Under the pieces are notes generated by a model. The model worked only from the letters and a program-made list of their open reading frames with translations. It did not search any database and was not told the origin of the DNA. Below are positions 53,043 through 61,514 of a stretch of DNA of 64,000 bases, one piece after another. Where the stretch lies: contig LDAQ01000055.1 of assembly GCA_001028025.1 (NCBI GenBank), positions 1-64,000 on the forward strand, written 5' to 3'. The DNA is from Faecalicatena fissicatena. GTDB lineage: Bacteria > Bacillota > Clostridia > Lachnospirales > Lachnospiraceae. The position numbers and the translations under genes are program-made. Each line of letters opens with the position of its first letter. The first letter of the stretch is position 1.

Positions 53043-53420
53043 ATGGTGGAGAGAGAATTATTAAATGCAATATCGGATATGATGGATTCTAAATTTGAAG
53101 AATTTAAAGTTAATTTGGCAACGAAGGACGATATAGCCAATATGGCAACGAAGGATGATATAGCCAATATGGCAACGAAGGACGATATAGCCTGCATATG
53201 GAAAGAAATGGCGAATCTGGCTACAAAAGCCGATTTAAGGGAAGTGGAGAACAACGTTCTTACCGAAGTTGACAGAGTTCAGGAGATCGCTACAAGTCAT
53301 TACAATGAAGTGAAGATGGAGATAAGCCAGCTGAGAGCAGAAGTCAGATCATACCAAATCGGGAGTTTAAAGCTTCGGGTTGACAGATTGGAAGGTGATA
53401 TGATTAAAAGTAAAAGATAG
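53043..53420 (+). CDS. Small coiled-coil protein with 9-residue repeats
   Basis: 125 residues from ATG 53043 (GAAAGGAAATT upstream; the frame is open from 52977). Nearly all helical: an N-terminal helix, then a 9-residue repeat (L/M)ATKDDIAN encoded by three 27-bp tandem copies (53115-53192), a diverged copy LATKADLRE, and a heptad-patterned C-terminus (KMEISQLRAEVRS). Similar repeats occur in small coiled-coil proteins of Clostridia and some phages. Function unknown. AT-richer than its neighbours and placed alone between two housekeeping operons, so it may have been acquired. Confidence 0.7.
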   Translation: MVERELLNAISDMMDSKFEEFKVNLATKDDIANMATKDDIANMATKDDIACIWKEMANLATKADLREVENNVLTEVDRVQEIATSHYNEVKMEISQLRAEVRSYQIGSLKLRVDRLEGDMIKSKR

Positions 53421-53564
53421 TTTCATATTTGCAATGTGTGCAAACGTGAATCAGTCGATAAGTTAGCCCCTCGTCACAGTCAATTAAAAATGTGCAGACG
53501 CTGTTGTTAATCCAGGCGTGACTTTGAATAATAGGCTTAAACGGCATATTTCTCAAAATCTTCC

Positions 53565-53593
53565 TTGCATTTACCAAAAAAAGGTGTTATACT
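53565..53593 (+). promoter_or_regulatory. Promoter of the rimP-nusA-infB operon
   Basis: TTGCAT (53565-53570), exact 17-nt spacer, TATACT (53588-53593), leaving a leader of about 185 nt. The stretch 53421-53564 shows nothing else. Confidence 0.7.
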
Positions 53594-53621
53594 CAATAAC
53601 AGTTACATAAGGAACCCGGCA

Positions 53622-53647
53622 GAAGAGTGAACGAAAGTTCACTCTTC
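53622..53647 (+). ncRNA. Hairpin in the rimP operon leader
   Basis: Perfect 11-bp stem GAAGAGTGAAC/GTTCACTCTTC capped by GAAA (a GNRA tetraloop), about 25 nt into the predicted transcript and 138 nt before rimP. Leaders of rimP operons carry structured elements in several bacteria; this one could affect stability or bind a translation factor. Confidence 0.5.
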
Positions 53648-53785
53648 TTTGTTGCTGAGGAGGCAGCAGAGCAGTTTATACAAGAACGCTTATGACCGGA
53701 AAGCTTATTATAACGGTTTTGTTACCTTATTGAACATAAGCAGTTCAATAAGCATAGAAAACAATGCAGAGAAAGGGAGTTTAGC

Positions 53786-54253
53786 GTGTCAAGAAGAGAA
53801 CAGTATGAACAGCAGACGGAGGAACTTTTGGAACCGATCGTTACAGGGGTCGGGTTTGAACTGGTAGATGTAGAATATGTAAAAGAGGCCGGAACATGGT
53901 ACCTGCGCGCTTATATTGATAAGCCGGGGGGGATTACCGTGGATGACTGTGAGGCGGTCAGCAGGAAGTTCTCAGATATTCTGGATGAAAAAGATTATAT
54001 TGAAGATACTTATATTTTTGAGGTGAGTTCTCCGGGGCTGGGAAGGCCGCTGAAGAAAGAGAAAGATTATAGACGCAGTCTGGGTGAGGAAGTCGAGATA
54101 AAGACATATCGGGCTATCGACAGACAGAAAGAATTCGTTGGAATATTGAAGGATTACGACAAAGATACTGTGACGATTGAATATGAAGATGAGACGACAC
54201 AAGTATTTGAAAAAAGTGAAATTGCGCTTATCCGTTTAGCTTTGGATTTTTAA
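53786..54253 (+). CDS. rimP: Ribosome maturation factor RimP
   Basis: 155-residue 30S maturation factor. Start is GTG at 53786 with AAAGGGAG 6 nt before. N-terminal domain with ELVDVEYVKEAGTWYLRAYID and the conserved SPGLGRPL (about 77-84), then an SH3-like C-terminal domain. First gene of the conserved rimP-nusA-ylxR-ylxQ-infB-rbfA order; nusA follows after 17 bp. Confidence 0.95.
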   Translation: MSRREQYEQQTEELLEPIVTGVGFELVDVEYVKEAGTWYLRAYIDKPGGITVDDCEAVSRKFSDILDEKDYIEDTYIFEVSSPGLGRPLKKEKDYRRSLGEEVEIKTYRAIDRQKEFVGILKDYDKDTVTIEYEDETTQVFEKSEIALIRLALDF

Positions 54254-54270
54254 TTTAGGAGGAAATAATA

Positions 54271-55494
54271 ATGAATACAGAATTATTGGAAGCATTGAAT
54301 ATTCTTGAACAGGAAAAGAACATCAGTAAAGATACAATGATGGATGCAATCGAGAATTCTCTTATCAGTGCATGTAAGAACCATTTTGGAACGGCGGAAA
54401 ACATAAAAGTAATCATGGACCGTGAGACCTGCGATTATGCAGTATATGCTGAAAAAGAAGTGGTTGAGGAAGTATTTGACCCGGCATTGGAAATTAGCCT
54501 GGAAGATGCGGAGCAGATTGATTCCGCGCTCCAGATCGGTGATATCGCGCAGATCCCGATTGAATCAAAGTCTTTCGGAAGAATTGCAACCCAGAATGCA
54601 AAGAACCTGATTCTTCAGAAAATCAGAGAAGAAGAGCGGAAAGTTGTTTACGATCAGTATTTTGAGAAAGAAAAAGATATTGTTACAGGTATCGTACAGC
54701 GCTATGTGGGAAGAAATATCAGCATTAACCTGGGAAGAGCAGATGCTATGCTGACAGAGAATGAACAGGTAAAAGGCGAGGTGTTCAAACCCACTGAAAG
54801 AATCAAACTCTATGTTGTAGAGGTTAAGAATACACCGAAGGGACCAAAGATCCTGGTATCCAGAACACATCCGGAACTTGTGAAGCGTCTGTTTGAGGCG
54901 GAAGTAGCCGAGGTCAAGGACGGCACAGTGGAGATAAAGAGCATCGCCCGCGAAGCCGGTTCCCGTACAAAGATGGCTGTCTGGTCAAACGACGAGAACG
55001 TGGATCCGGTCGGCGCATGTGTTGGAATGAACGGTGCGAGAGTTAATGCCGTTGTGAATGAGCTGCGAGGAGAGAAGATCGACATTATAAACTGGAGTGA
55101 CAACCCGGCTTTACTTATTGAAAACGCATTGAGTCCGGCAAAGGTTATCTCTGTAATGGCAGATCCAGATGAAAAAGCCGCAAGTGTAATCGTGCCGGAT
55201 TATCAGCTGTCACTGGCAATTGGAAAAGAAGGCCAGAACGCAAGACTTGCAGCCCGCCTGACAGGATATAAGATTGACATAAAGAGCGAGACACAGGCGA
55301 TTGAATCAGGAGAACTTCCCGAGGATTACATGGAACAGATGGCAATGATGGAAGACGGATACGAAAGCGGATACGAGGAAGAATATCCGCAGGAGTATGA
55401 AGAAAACTATGAAGAGCCACTGCTGGAAGAAACAGAAGAAATGTCCGGTGATGACTATGAGGAAATAGAGTTCATTGAGACAGAGGATGAATAA
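54271..55494 (+). CDS. nusA: Transcription termination/antitermination protein NusA
   Basis: 407-residue RNA polymerase-binding factor that modulates pausing, termination and antitermination. N-terminal polymerase-binding domain (about 1-125), S1 domain (about 135-200), two KH domains (about 205-350; VGACVGMNGARV and AIGKEGQNARLAARLTG). The last 60 residues are highly acidic and Tyr/Glu-rich, in place of the repeat domains of proteobacterial NusA. Ribosome site TAGGAGG. Confidence 0.96.
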   Translation: MNTELLEALNILEQEKNISKDTMMDAIENSLISACKNHFGTAENIKVIMDRETCDYAVYAEKEVVEEVFDPALEISLEDAEQIDSALQIGDIAQIPIESKSFGRIATQNAKNLILQKIREEERKVVYDQYFEKEKDIVTGIVQRYVGRNISINLGRADAMLTENEQVKGEVFKPTERIKLYVVEVKNTPKGPKILVSRTHPELVKRLFEAEVAEVKDGTVEIKSIAREAGSRTKMAVWSNDENVDPVGACVGMNGARVNAVVNELRGEKIDIINWSDNPALLIENALSPAKVISVMADPDEKAASVIVPDYQLSLAIGKEGQNARLAARLTGYKIDIKSETQAIESGELPEDYMEQMAMMEDGYESGYEEEYPQEYEENYEEPLLEETEEMSGDDYEEIEFIETEDE

Positions 55495-55517
55495 TAACCT
55501 TATGAGAGGTGGAATAA

Positions 55518-55793
55518 TTGAGCAATAGAAAGATACCGATGCGCAAATGCGTTGGCTGCGGCGAGATGAAGCCGAAAAAAGAGATGCTGCGCGTTCTGCG
55601 GACTACAGAAGAGGAATTTGTACTTGATGCTACCGGTAAAAAGAACGGGCGCGGAGCCTATCTGTGCTGCTCGAATGAATGTTTTCAGAAAGCAGTAAAG
55701 AATAAAGGACTTGAGCGTTCTTTTAAGCAGGCAATTCCTGCGGAAGTATATGAGCGCCTGGAAAAGGAGATGAATGAGATTGATACAAAGTAA
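55518..55793 (+). CDS. ylxR: YlxR/RnpM family RNA-binding protein
   Basis: 91-residue YlxR (DUF448) protein. RKCVGCGEMKPK gives a CxxC, with KNGRGAYLCCSNEC supplying the rest of the family signature. The Firmicutes member is reported as an RNase P modulator (RnpM). Start is TTG 55518 with GAGAGGTGG before it. It overlaps the next gene by 20 bp. Confidence 0.92.
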   Translation: MSNRKIPMRKCVGCGEMKPKKEMLRVLRTTEEEFVLDATGKKNGRGAYLCCSNECFQKAVKNKGLERSFKQAIPAEVYERLEKEMNEIDTK

Positions 55794-56103
55794 AGTCTTA
55801 TCTCTTGTCGGGCTTGCTACAAAGGCAGGGAAGACAGTGAGCGGAGAATTCATGACTGAAAAGGAAGTAAAGTCAGGAAGAGCCGCACTTGTGATTGTCG
55901 CTGACGATGCATCAGATAATACGAAAAAGAAATTTCGTGATATGTGTGAATTTTACAAGGTTCCAATTTATTTTTATAGAGATAAAGATACCTTAGGGCA
56001 TGCAATGGGAAAAGAATTCCGTGCATCTCTGGCGATATTGGACGAAGGATTTGCAAAAGGAATTCGAAAACATTTGGAAACGAAAGACAATACAATTGCA
56101 TAA
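55774..56103 (+). CDS. ylxQ: L7Ae-family ribosomal protein (YlxQ)
   Basis: 109-residue L7Ae/L30e-fold RNA-binding protein, expected to bind kink-turn-type RNA. Motifs GLATKAGKTVSGEF and ALVIVADDASDNTKKK are typical. The start lies inside ylxR (AAAAGGAG 6 nt before), so translation is coupled. C-terminus is slightly longer than Bacillus YlxQ. Confidence 0.92.
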   Translation: MRLIQSKVLSLVGLATKAGKTVSGEFMTEKEVKSGRAALVIVADDASDNTKKKFRDMCEFYKVPIYFYRDKDTLGHAMGKEFRASLAILDEGFAKGIRKHLETKDNTIA

Positions 56104-56118
56104 GGGAGGTAGTTGAAT

Positions 56119-59103
56119 ATGACAAAAATGAGAGTACATGAACTGGCCAGGGAGCTGGGAATGGACAATAAAGAACTGATGGATATGCTGGAAAAGAAGA
56201 ATGTAGAGGTGAAGACCCATATGAGTTCTCTGGAAGACGATGTAGTAAATGACATCAGAAAAAATTCAAAGAAAGGCCAGGATTCAGGAAAATCCGTTGA
56301 AGCCGAAAAACAGGCTGACGTAAAACCGGCAGAAGAAGCACCTAAAAAGAAGAATATCGTGCAGGTGTTCCGCCCGCAGAATTCAAAGAGCGGCGGCCGT
56401 ATGCAGCAGGGAAACCGCCAGGGGCAGCGTCCTCAGGGAAGTAACCAGGGGCAACGCCCGGGAGGTACCACACAGGGCCAGCGTCCACAGGGAGGACAGC
56501 GCCCGGCAGGTAGTGCACCAGCACAGCGTCCGGCAGGTACATCGCCAGCACAGCGCCCGACAGGTACCGCACCGGCACAGCGTCCAGCAGGTACATCACC
56601 AGCACAGCGTCCGTCAGGAACCACACCGGTACAGCGTCCGTCAGGAAACGCTCCTGTACAGCGTCCTATAGGAAATGCACAGGGTCAGCGTCCAGCAGGA
56701 AATGCACAGGGCCAGCGTCCAGCCGGAGGTGCACCAGTACAGCGCTCAGCGGGTAATACACAGGGTCAGCGTCCACAGGGAGGCCAGCGCCAGCCGTATC
56801 AGGGAGGCCAGCGTCCGCCGTATCAGGGAGGTCAGCGCCAGCCATATCAGGGCGGCCAGAGAAATTCCGTATCTTCACAGGAGACAAGGCAGAATGGAGG
56901 CAATTCCTCCGATCAGAGAAATAACGGTTATCAGAATCAGAGATATAACAATAATAATAATAATAGAGGACAGCGTCCGGCCGGCGGCCAGGGCGGAAAC
57001 TTCGGCAGAAATCAGAATGGTGAAAGAAGTTATAACAATCAGGGCGGTGACAGAAACTACGGCGGCCAGGGTGGAAGAAATGCAGGAGGCGGCCAGCGAA
57101 CCGGCAATGGTCCGTCCAGAGGAACAGAGCGCCGTGATGGCAGAAGAGATGACAGAGATACAGCTTCAACACCATTAGTAGAACAGCAGAAGGTTCAGAG
57201 GAATAAAGCAAAAGATAAAGAGAAAGACTATAAGAAAAAAGAATACAGAGACGGAGACTTTGACAGCAAGAACAAAAAAGGTAAACGCCAGAAACCGGCA
57301 GTGGAGGTTGCTAAGCCGCAGCCGAAACAGGTCGAGAAAAAGGAAGAGATCAAACAGATCATTATTCCGGAAGTTCTGACAATCAAAGAACTCGCAGATA
57401 AGATGAAAATCGTACCTGCTACCATTATCAAAAAACTTTTCCTTCAGGGCAAAGTTGTTACGGTGAACCAGGAAGTAGATTATGAAACAGCAGAAGAAAT
57501 CGCAATGGAATTTGATGTTCTCTGCGAAAAAGAAGAAGTAATTGATGTAATCGAAGAACTTCTGAAAGAAGATGAAGAAGATGAAAGCGCTATGGTAAAA
57601 CGTCCGCCGGTAGTATGTGTTATGGGCCATGTTGACCACGGTAAGACTTCACTTCTGGATGCAATCCGCCATACGAATGTAATCGGCCGTGAGGCAGGCG
57701 GAATTACGCAGCACATTGGTGCATATATCGTAGAAGCGAATGGTGAAAAAATCACATTCCTGGATACTCCTGGACATGAAGCGTTCACCGCCATGCGTAT
57801 GCGCGGAGCTAATTCTACAGATATTGCGATTCTGGTAGTAGCTGCTGATGATGGTGTGATGCCGCAGACCGTGGAGGCAATTAACCATGCAAAAGCAGCG
57901 GGCATTGAGATTATTGTTGCTATCAACAAGATTGATAAGCCAAGCGCAAACATTGACAGAGTAAAACAGGAACTGGCAGAATATGAACTGATTCCTGAGG
58001 ACTGGGGCGGAAGCACCATCTTCGTACCGGTATCTGCCCACACAAAAGAAGGTATTACAGATCTGCTGGAGATGATTCTTCTGACAGCAGAGGTAATGGA
58101 ACTTAAGGCAAATCCAGATCGTTTTGCAAGAGGTCTTGTTATTGAAGCAGAGCTGGATAAAGGGAAAGGTTCCGTTGCTACCGTTCTTGTACAGAAAGGT
58201 ACTCTCCGCGTAGGAGATGCCATCGCAGCAGGTTCTGCGCACGGCAAGGTGAGAGCCATGATGGATGACAAGGGCCGCAGAGTAAAAGAAGCGGGACCGT
58301 CACAGCCGGTTGAGATACTTGGTCTCAATGATGTACCGAATGCAGGTGAAGTATTCGTGGGATGTGAGACCGAAAAAGAGGCCAGAAACTTTGCGGATAC
58401 ATTCATTTCTCAGAACAGAGTAAAGATGCTGGATGATACCAAGGCTAAGATGTCACTGGATGATTTGTTTACGCAGATCAAAGAGGGAAATCTGAAAGAA
58501 CTGAATATTGTTGTAAAAGCAGACGTACAGGGTTCTGTAGAAGCTTTGAAGCAGAGCCTTCTGAAGCTGTCCAATGATGAAGTTGTTATAAAAATCATCC
58601 ACGGCGGTGTAGGTGCAATCAACGAGTCTGACGTAATACTGTCTTCCGCATCCAATGCAATTATTATTGGATTCAACGTAAGGCCGGATGCTACCGCAAA
58701 AGAGATCGCAGACCGTGAAGGTGTGGATCTGAGACTGTACAGAGTCATATACAATGCAATAGAGGATGTGGAAGCTGCCATGAAGGGTATGCTGGATCCG
58801 ATTTTCGAGGAGAAAGTGCTCGGCCATGCGGAAGTACGTCAAACTTTCAAGGCTTCCGGCATCGGTACAATTGCAGGTTCCTATGTACTGGACGGAACCT
58901 TTGAGAGAAACTGTTCTGTGCGTCTGACCCGCGATGGTATCGTAATATTCGATGGACCTCTGGCATCCCTGAAGCGTTTTAAAGATGACGTGAAGGAAGT
59001 AAGAACAGGTTACGAGTGCGGTTTTGTATTCGAGAACTTTAATGATATTAAGGAAGGCGATCTTGTAGAAGCGTACAAGATGGTAGAAATAGAAAGAAAA
59101 TAG
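56119..59103 (+). CDS. infB: Translation initiation factor IF-2
   Basis: 994-residue GTPase that positions initiator tRNA on the 30S subunit and drives subunit joining. N-terminal IF2N (MTKMRVHELAREL), then about 230 disordered residues rich in Gly, Gln, Arg and Pro, a second IF2N (about 415-465), G domain with GHVDHGKTS (near 500), DTPGHEAF and NKID, and domains II-IV to the end. Start is ATG 56119 with GGGAGG 9 nt upstream; TTG 56113 is an alternative. The linker is built from 27-bp tandem repeats and probably varies in length between strains. Confidence 0.97.
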   Translation: MTKMRVHELARELGMDNKELMDMLEKKNVEVKTHMSSLEDDVVNDIRKNSKKGQDSGKSVEAEKQADVKPAEEAPKKKNIVQVFRPQNSKSGGRMQQGNRQGQRPQGSNQGQRPGGTTQGQRPQGGQRPAGSAPAQRPAGTSPAQRPTGTAPAQRPAGTSPAQRPSGTTPVQRPSGNAPVQRPIGNAQGQRPAGNAQGQRPAGGAPVQRSAGNTQGQRPQGGQRQPYQGGQRPPYQGGQRQPYQGGQRNSVSSQETRQNGGNSSDQRNNGYQNQRYNNNNNNRGQRPAGGQGGNFGRNQNGERSYNNQGGDRNYGGQGGRNAGGGQRTGNGPSRGTERRDGRRDDRDTASTPLVEQQKVQRNKAKDKEKDYKKKEYRDGDFDSKNKKGKRQKPAVEVAKPQPKQVEKKEEIKQIIIPEVLTIKELADKMKIVPATIIKKLFLQGKVVTVNQEVDYETAEEIAMEFDVLCEKEEVIDVIEELLKEDEEDESAMVKRPPVVCVMGHVDHGKTSLLDAIRHTNVIGREAGGITQHIGAYIVEANGEKITFLDTPGHEAFTAMRMRGANSTDIAILVVAADDGVMPQTVEAINHAKAAGIEIIVAINKIDKPSANIDRVKQELAEYELIPEDWGGSTIFVPVSAHTKEGITDLLEMILLTAEVMELKANPDRFARGLVIEAELDKGKGSVATVLVQKGTLRVGDAIAAGSAHGKVRAMMDDKGRRVKEAGPSQPVEILGLNDVPNAGEVFVGCETEKEARNFADTFISQNRVKMLDDTKAKMSLDDLFTQIKEGNLKELNIVVKADVQGSVEALKQSLLKLSNDEVVIKIIHGGVGAINESDVILSSASNAIIIGFNVRPDATAKEIADREGVDLRLYRVIYNAIEDVEAAMKGMLDPIFEEKVLGHAEVRQTFKASGIGTIAGSYVLDGTFERNCSVRLTRDGIVIFDGPLASLKRFKDDVKEVRTGYECGFVFENFNDIKEGDLVEAYKMVEIERK
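56420..56862 (+). repeat. Tandem repeats encoding Q-R-P linker of IF-2
   Basis: About eleven degenerate 27-bp units encoding (G)(T/N/S)-x-(P/Q)-(A/V/G)-QRP-(A/S/T)-G, then three or four units of QPYQGGQR. Conserved codons for QRP (CAGCGTCC or CAGCGCCC) show recent duplication. Confidence 0.8.
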
Positions 59104-59141
59104 AACCGTAGATTTTACAGCGGTTATGTGAAGGAGCAGTT

Positions 59142-59513
59142 ATGAGAAAAAACAGCATTAAGAATACACGGATTAATACAGAAGTCCAGCGTGAGCTGAG
59201 CAACATACTGCGGGGAGGTATCAAGGATCCGCGCGTGGCACCGATGACTTCCGTTGTGGCAGTAGAAGTGGCTCCTGACCTGAAAACCTGTAAAGCATAT
59301 ATCAGTGTGCTGGGAGACAAGAAGGCACAGGAGGATACAATCAAAGGACTCCAGAGCGCCGAAGGCTACATCAGGCGTGAACTGGCGCGCACAATCAATA
59401 TGAGAAATACTCCGGAGATCCGTTTTATTATGGATCAGTCTATTGAGTACGGAGTAAACATGAGCAAAAAGATTGATGAGCTGACCAGAGATTTGAAAGA
59501 CGAGGCTGAGTAA
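59142..59513 (+). CDS. rbfA: Ribosome-binding factor A
   Basis: 123-residue KH-domain protein binding the 30S subunit during 16S rRNA 5'-end maturation. RINTEVQRELSNILR, DPRVAPMTSVVAVEV and the C-terminal RFIMDQSIEYG are hallmark segments. Ribosome site GAAGGAG. Overlap-free but only 1 bp before the next start codon (TAATATG). Confidence 0.95.
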   Translation: MRKNSIKNTRINTEVQRELSNILRGGIKDPRVAPMTSVVAVEVAPDLKTCKAYISVLGDKKAQEDTIKGLQSAEGYIRRELARTINMRNTPEIRFIMDQSIEYGVNMSKKIDELTRDLKDEAE

Positions 59514-59514
59514 T

Positions 59515-60552
59515 ATGGAGAAACAATCTTCCGCAGCTGACTGCGGACCCACCCGCGGGGCATGCGTTATGGGGTGCCCGGAGGGGATAAATTTATCGGA
59601 AGTTCTGGCAGGAAAACAATCTGCCGCGCTGGGCGGACATATCCGTCCGGACGGAGACTGTGTTGGTTCCTGCATGGGGCTGTACATGTACCTCAGGGAG
59701 CAGTATCCTAATATGGAGATTGATGTATATCTGGAGGAGATTCCGGATGCATTCCGTATGATTCAAAGGACGGATGAGGCAAAAAATTATATTCCGGATG
59801 GAAAGCAGTATGATCTGTTTATCTGTCTGGACTGCGGAGACGAAAGGCGTCTCGGCTTTTCCTCGCCTCTGTTTCAGAATGCAAAGCAGACGCTGTGCAT
59901 TGATCATCATGTGAGCAACGATGCATTTGCAGATATTAACTATATAATACCGGATGCAAGTTCCACATCTGAGCTTGTATTTGGCCTTCTTGAGAAGGCA
60001 AAGATAAGCAGATCTGCGGCAGAAGCACTCTACATGGGAATCGCTCATGACACCGGTGTGTTTCAGTATTCCTGTACCTCACCGGAGACGATGGAGGCCG
60101 CTGCAGAACTTCTGCGAAAAGGAATTAATGGGAACGATATTATTGAAAAGACATTCTATGAAAAGACCTATATACAGAATCAGATCCTGGGCAGAGCCCT
60201 TTTGGAGAGTATTCTGATTCTGGAGAAAAGGTGTATTGTATCCGCCGTTAGCAAAAGTGAAATGGAGTTTTATGAGGCAAAACCAAGTGATCTGGAAGGT
60301 ATTGTCAGTCAGATGAAGCTGACCCAGGGAACCGAAGTGGCGTTTTTTATGTATGAATTAGAAACGCAGCACTTTAAAGTGAGTCTGCGCTCCAAGGGAC
60401 GGGTGGATGTAAGTGTGATTGCCCAATATTTTGGCGGCGGCGGCCATGCAAGAGCGGCAGGATTCAGCATGAAAGGTACTTACCATGATGTGATCAACAA
60501 TGTCAGCGCCCGGATTGCACTTCAGCTGGATCAGGAAGAAATGCAGGTATAA
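59515..60552 (+). CDS. nrnA: DHH/DHHA1 phosphoesterase, NrnA-like, with repeat-encoded N-terminus
   Basis: 345-residue bifunctional oligoribonuclease / pAp phosphatase-type enzyme. HIRPDGDCVGS, CLDCGDERR, the DHH in CIDHHVSND and GGGGHARAAGFS are present, so it should be active. Residues 4-22 (QSSAADCGPTRGACVMGCP) are not part of the family: they are encoded by an inverted copy of the ~65-bp dispersed repeat. The usual N-terminal helix resumes at INLSEVLAGK. The start at 59515 has a poor ribosome site and relies on coupling to rbfA; ATG 59569 is an alternative that would skip most of the extension. Confidence 0.9.
   Translation: MEKQSSAADCGPTRGACVMGCPEGINLSEVLAGKQSAALGGHIRPDGDCVGSCMGLYMYLREQYPNMEIDVYLEEIPDAFRMIQRTDEAKNYIPDGKQYDLFICLDCGDERRLGFSSPLFQNAKQTLCIDHHVSNDAFADINYIIPDASSTSELVFGLLEKAKISRSAAEALYMGIAHDTGVFQYSCTSPETMEAAAELLRKGINGNDIIEKTFYEKTYIQNQILGRALLESILILEKRCIVSAVSKSEMEFYEAKPSDLEGIVSQMKLTQGTEVAFFMYELETQHFKVSLRSKGRVDVSVIAQYFGGGGHARAAGFSMKGTYHDVINNVSARIALQLDQEEMQV
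59524..59579 (-). repeat. ~65-bp dispersed repeat, copy 5, inside the nrnA coding sequence
   Basis: Minus-strand sequence GGGCACCCCATAACGCATGC ... GTCCGCAGTCAGCTGCGGA aligns along its length with the intergenic copies at 24144 and 41761, including the GCAGNNNNCTGC hairpin. It is single, inverted relative to the others, and in frame with nrnA. Confidence 0.8.
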
Positions 60553-60558
60553 CAGTCT

Positions 60559-61479
60559 ATGATAAATGGAATCATTAATGTTTATAAAGAAAAAGGATAT
60601 ACATCCCATGATGTAGTTGCAAAACTCAGAGGAATCGTGGGCCAGAAAAAAATCGGACATACGGGAACTCTGGATCCGGATGCGGAAGGGGTTCTTCCGG
60701 TCTGTCTGGGGAGGGCAACCAAACTCTGTGATATGCTGACGGATAAAAATAAGACTTATGAGGCTGTACTGTTGTTTGGAAAAACAACAGATACGCAGGA
60801 CATCACAGGGAAAGTGCTGGAAGAATGGGACATATCGTTTCTGACAGAAGAAAAAGTCAAAGATTGTATACAGGGGTACATCGGGGAATATGAACAGCTT
60901 CCGCCGATGTATTCTGCAGTGAAAGTAAATGGCAGAAAGTTATATGAGCTTGCACGGGAGGGCATCGAAGTAGAACGGAAAAAAAGAAAAGTCCGGATCT
61001 TTGATATTAAGATAAGCAAAATAGATCTTCCGCGTGTACATATGGAAGTCAAGTGTTCAAAAGGAACCTACATTCGTACACTATGCCATGATATTGGCCT
61101 GGAGACAGGTACAGGAGCCTGTATGGAAGCTCTGAAGAGGACAAAGGTGAGCTGCTTTGAAGCAGGGGACAGCCTGAAGCTATCCCAAATAGAGGAGTAT
61201 AAAAATACAGGGAAGCTGATGGATTATGTTATACCAATAGACGCCATGTTTTCAGAACTGCCGGAAATGCTGGTTGCCCGGGAACATGCAGCACTGGCTT
61301 ATAATGGAAATCCGCTGCGGCAGGAACACATGACAAAAGAGAAATCTTTCGGGGATGGACAAGCCGTGAGGGTATATGATGAAAAGAAGCAGTTTATAGG
61401 AATTTACCATTACCTCGCAGAGAAACAGGAATACCGTCTTGAGAAAATGTTTTTTGTATCAGGAGAAGAACAGACCTGA
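60559..61479 (+). CDS. truB: tRNA pseudouridine-55 synthase
   Basis: 306-residue enzyme making pseudouridine 55 in the T-loop of tRNAs. Catalytic Asp in GHTGTLDPDAEGVLPV (about 40), substrate loop PPMYSAVKVNGRKLYELAR, and CSKGTYIRTL. C-terminal PUA-like domain. Start 6 bp after nrnA; ribosome site weak. Normal length. Confidence 0.95.
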   Translation: MINGIINVYKEKGYTSHDVVAKLRGIVGQKKIGHTGTLDPDAEGVLPVCLGRATKLCDMLTDKNKTYEAVLLFGKTTDTQDITGKVLEEWDISFLTEEKVKDCIQGYIGEYEQLPPMYSAVKVNGRKLYELAREGIEVERKKRKVRIFDIKISKIDLPRVHMEVKCSKGTYIRTLCHDIGLETGTGACMEALKRTKVSCFEAGDSLKLSQIEEYKNTGKLMDYVIPIDAMFSELPEMLVAREHAALAYNGNPLRQEHMTKEKSFGDGQAVRVYDEKKQFIGIYHYLAEKQEYRLEKMFFVSGEEQT

Positions 61480-61514
61480 AGATGCAGGTGATAAGCAGGA
61501 TTATGGGGAAAAGC

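Noticed and set aside
53649..53867. 72-codon ORF in the rimP leader
   Set aside because: Overlaps rimP in another frame and the leader; no family resemblance. A leader peptide role cannot be excluded but nothing supports it.
56420..56862. Regular short repeats as a possible CRISPR array
   Set aside because: Repeats are contiguous, in frame with IF-2 and encode QRP motifs; no spacers and no cas genes.
57480..58406. 308-codon open frame antisense to infB
   Set aside because: It mirrors the highly conserved IF-2 coding region; composition rich in Ser and Ile with no domain, a shadow frame.
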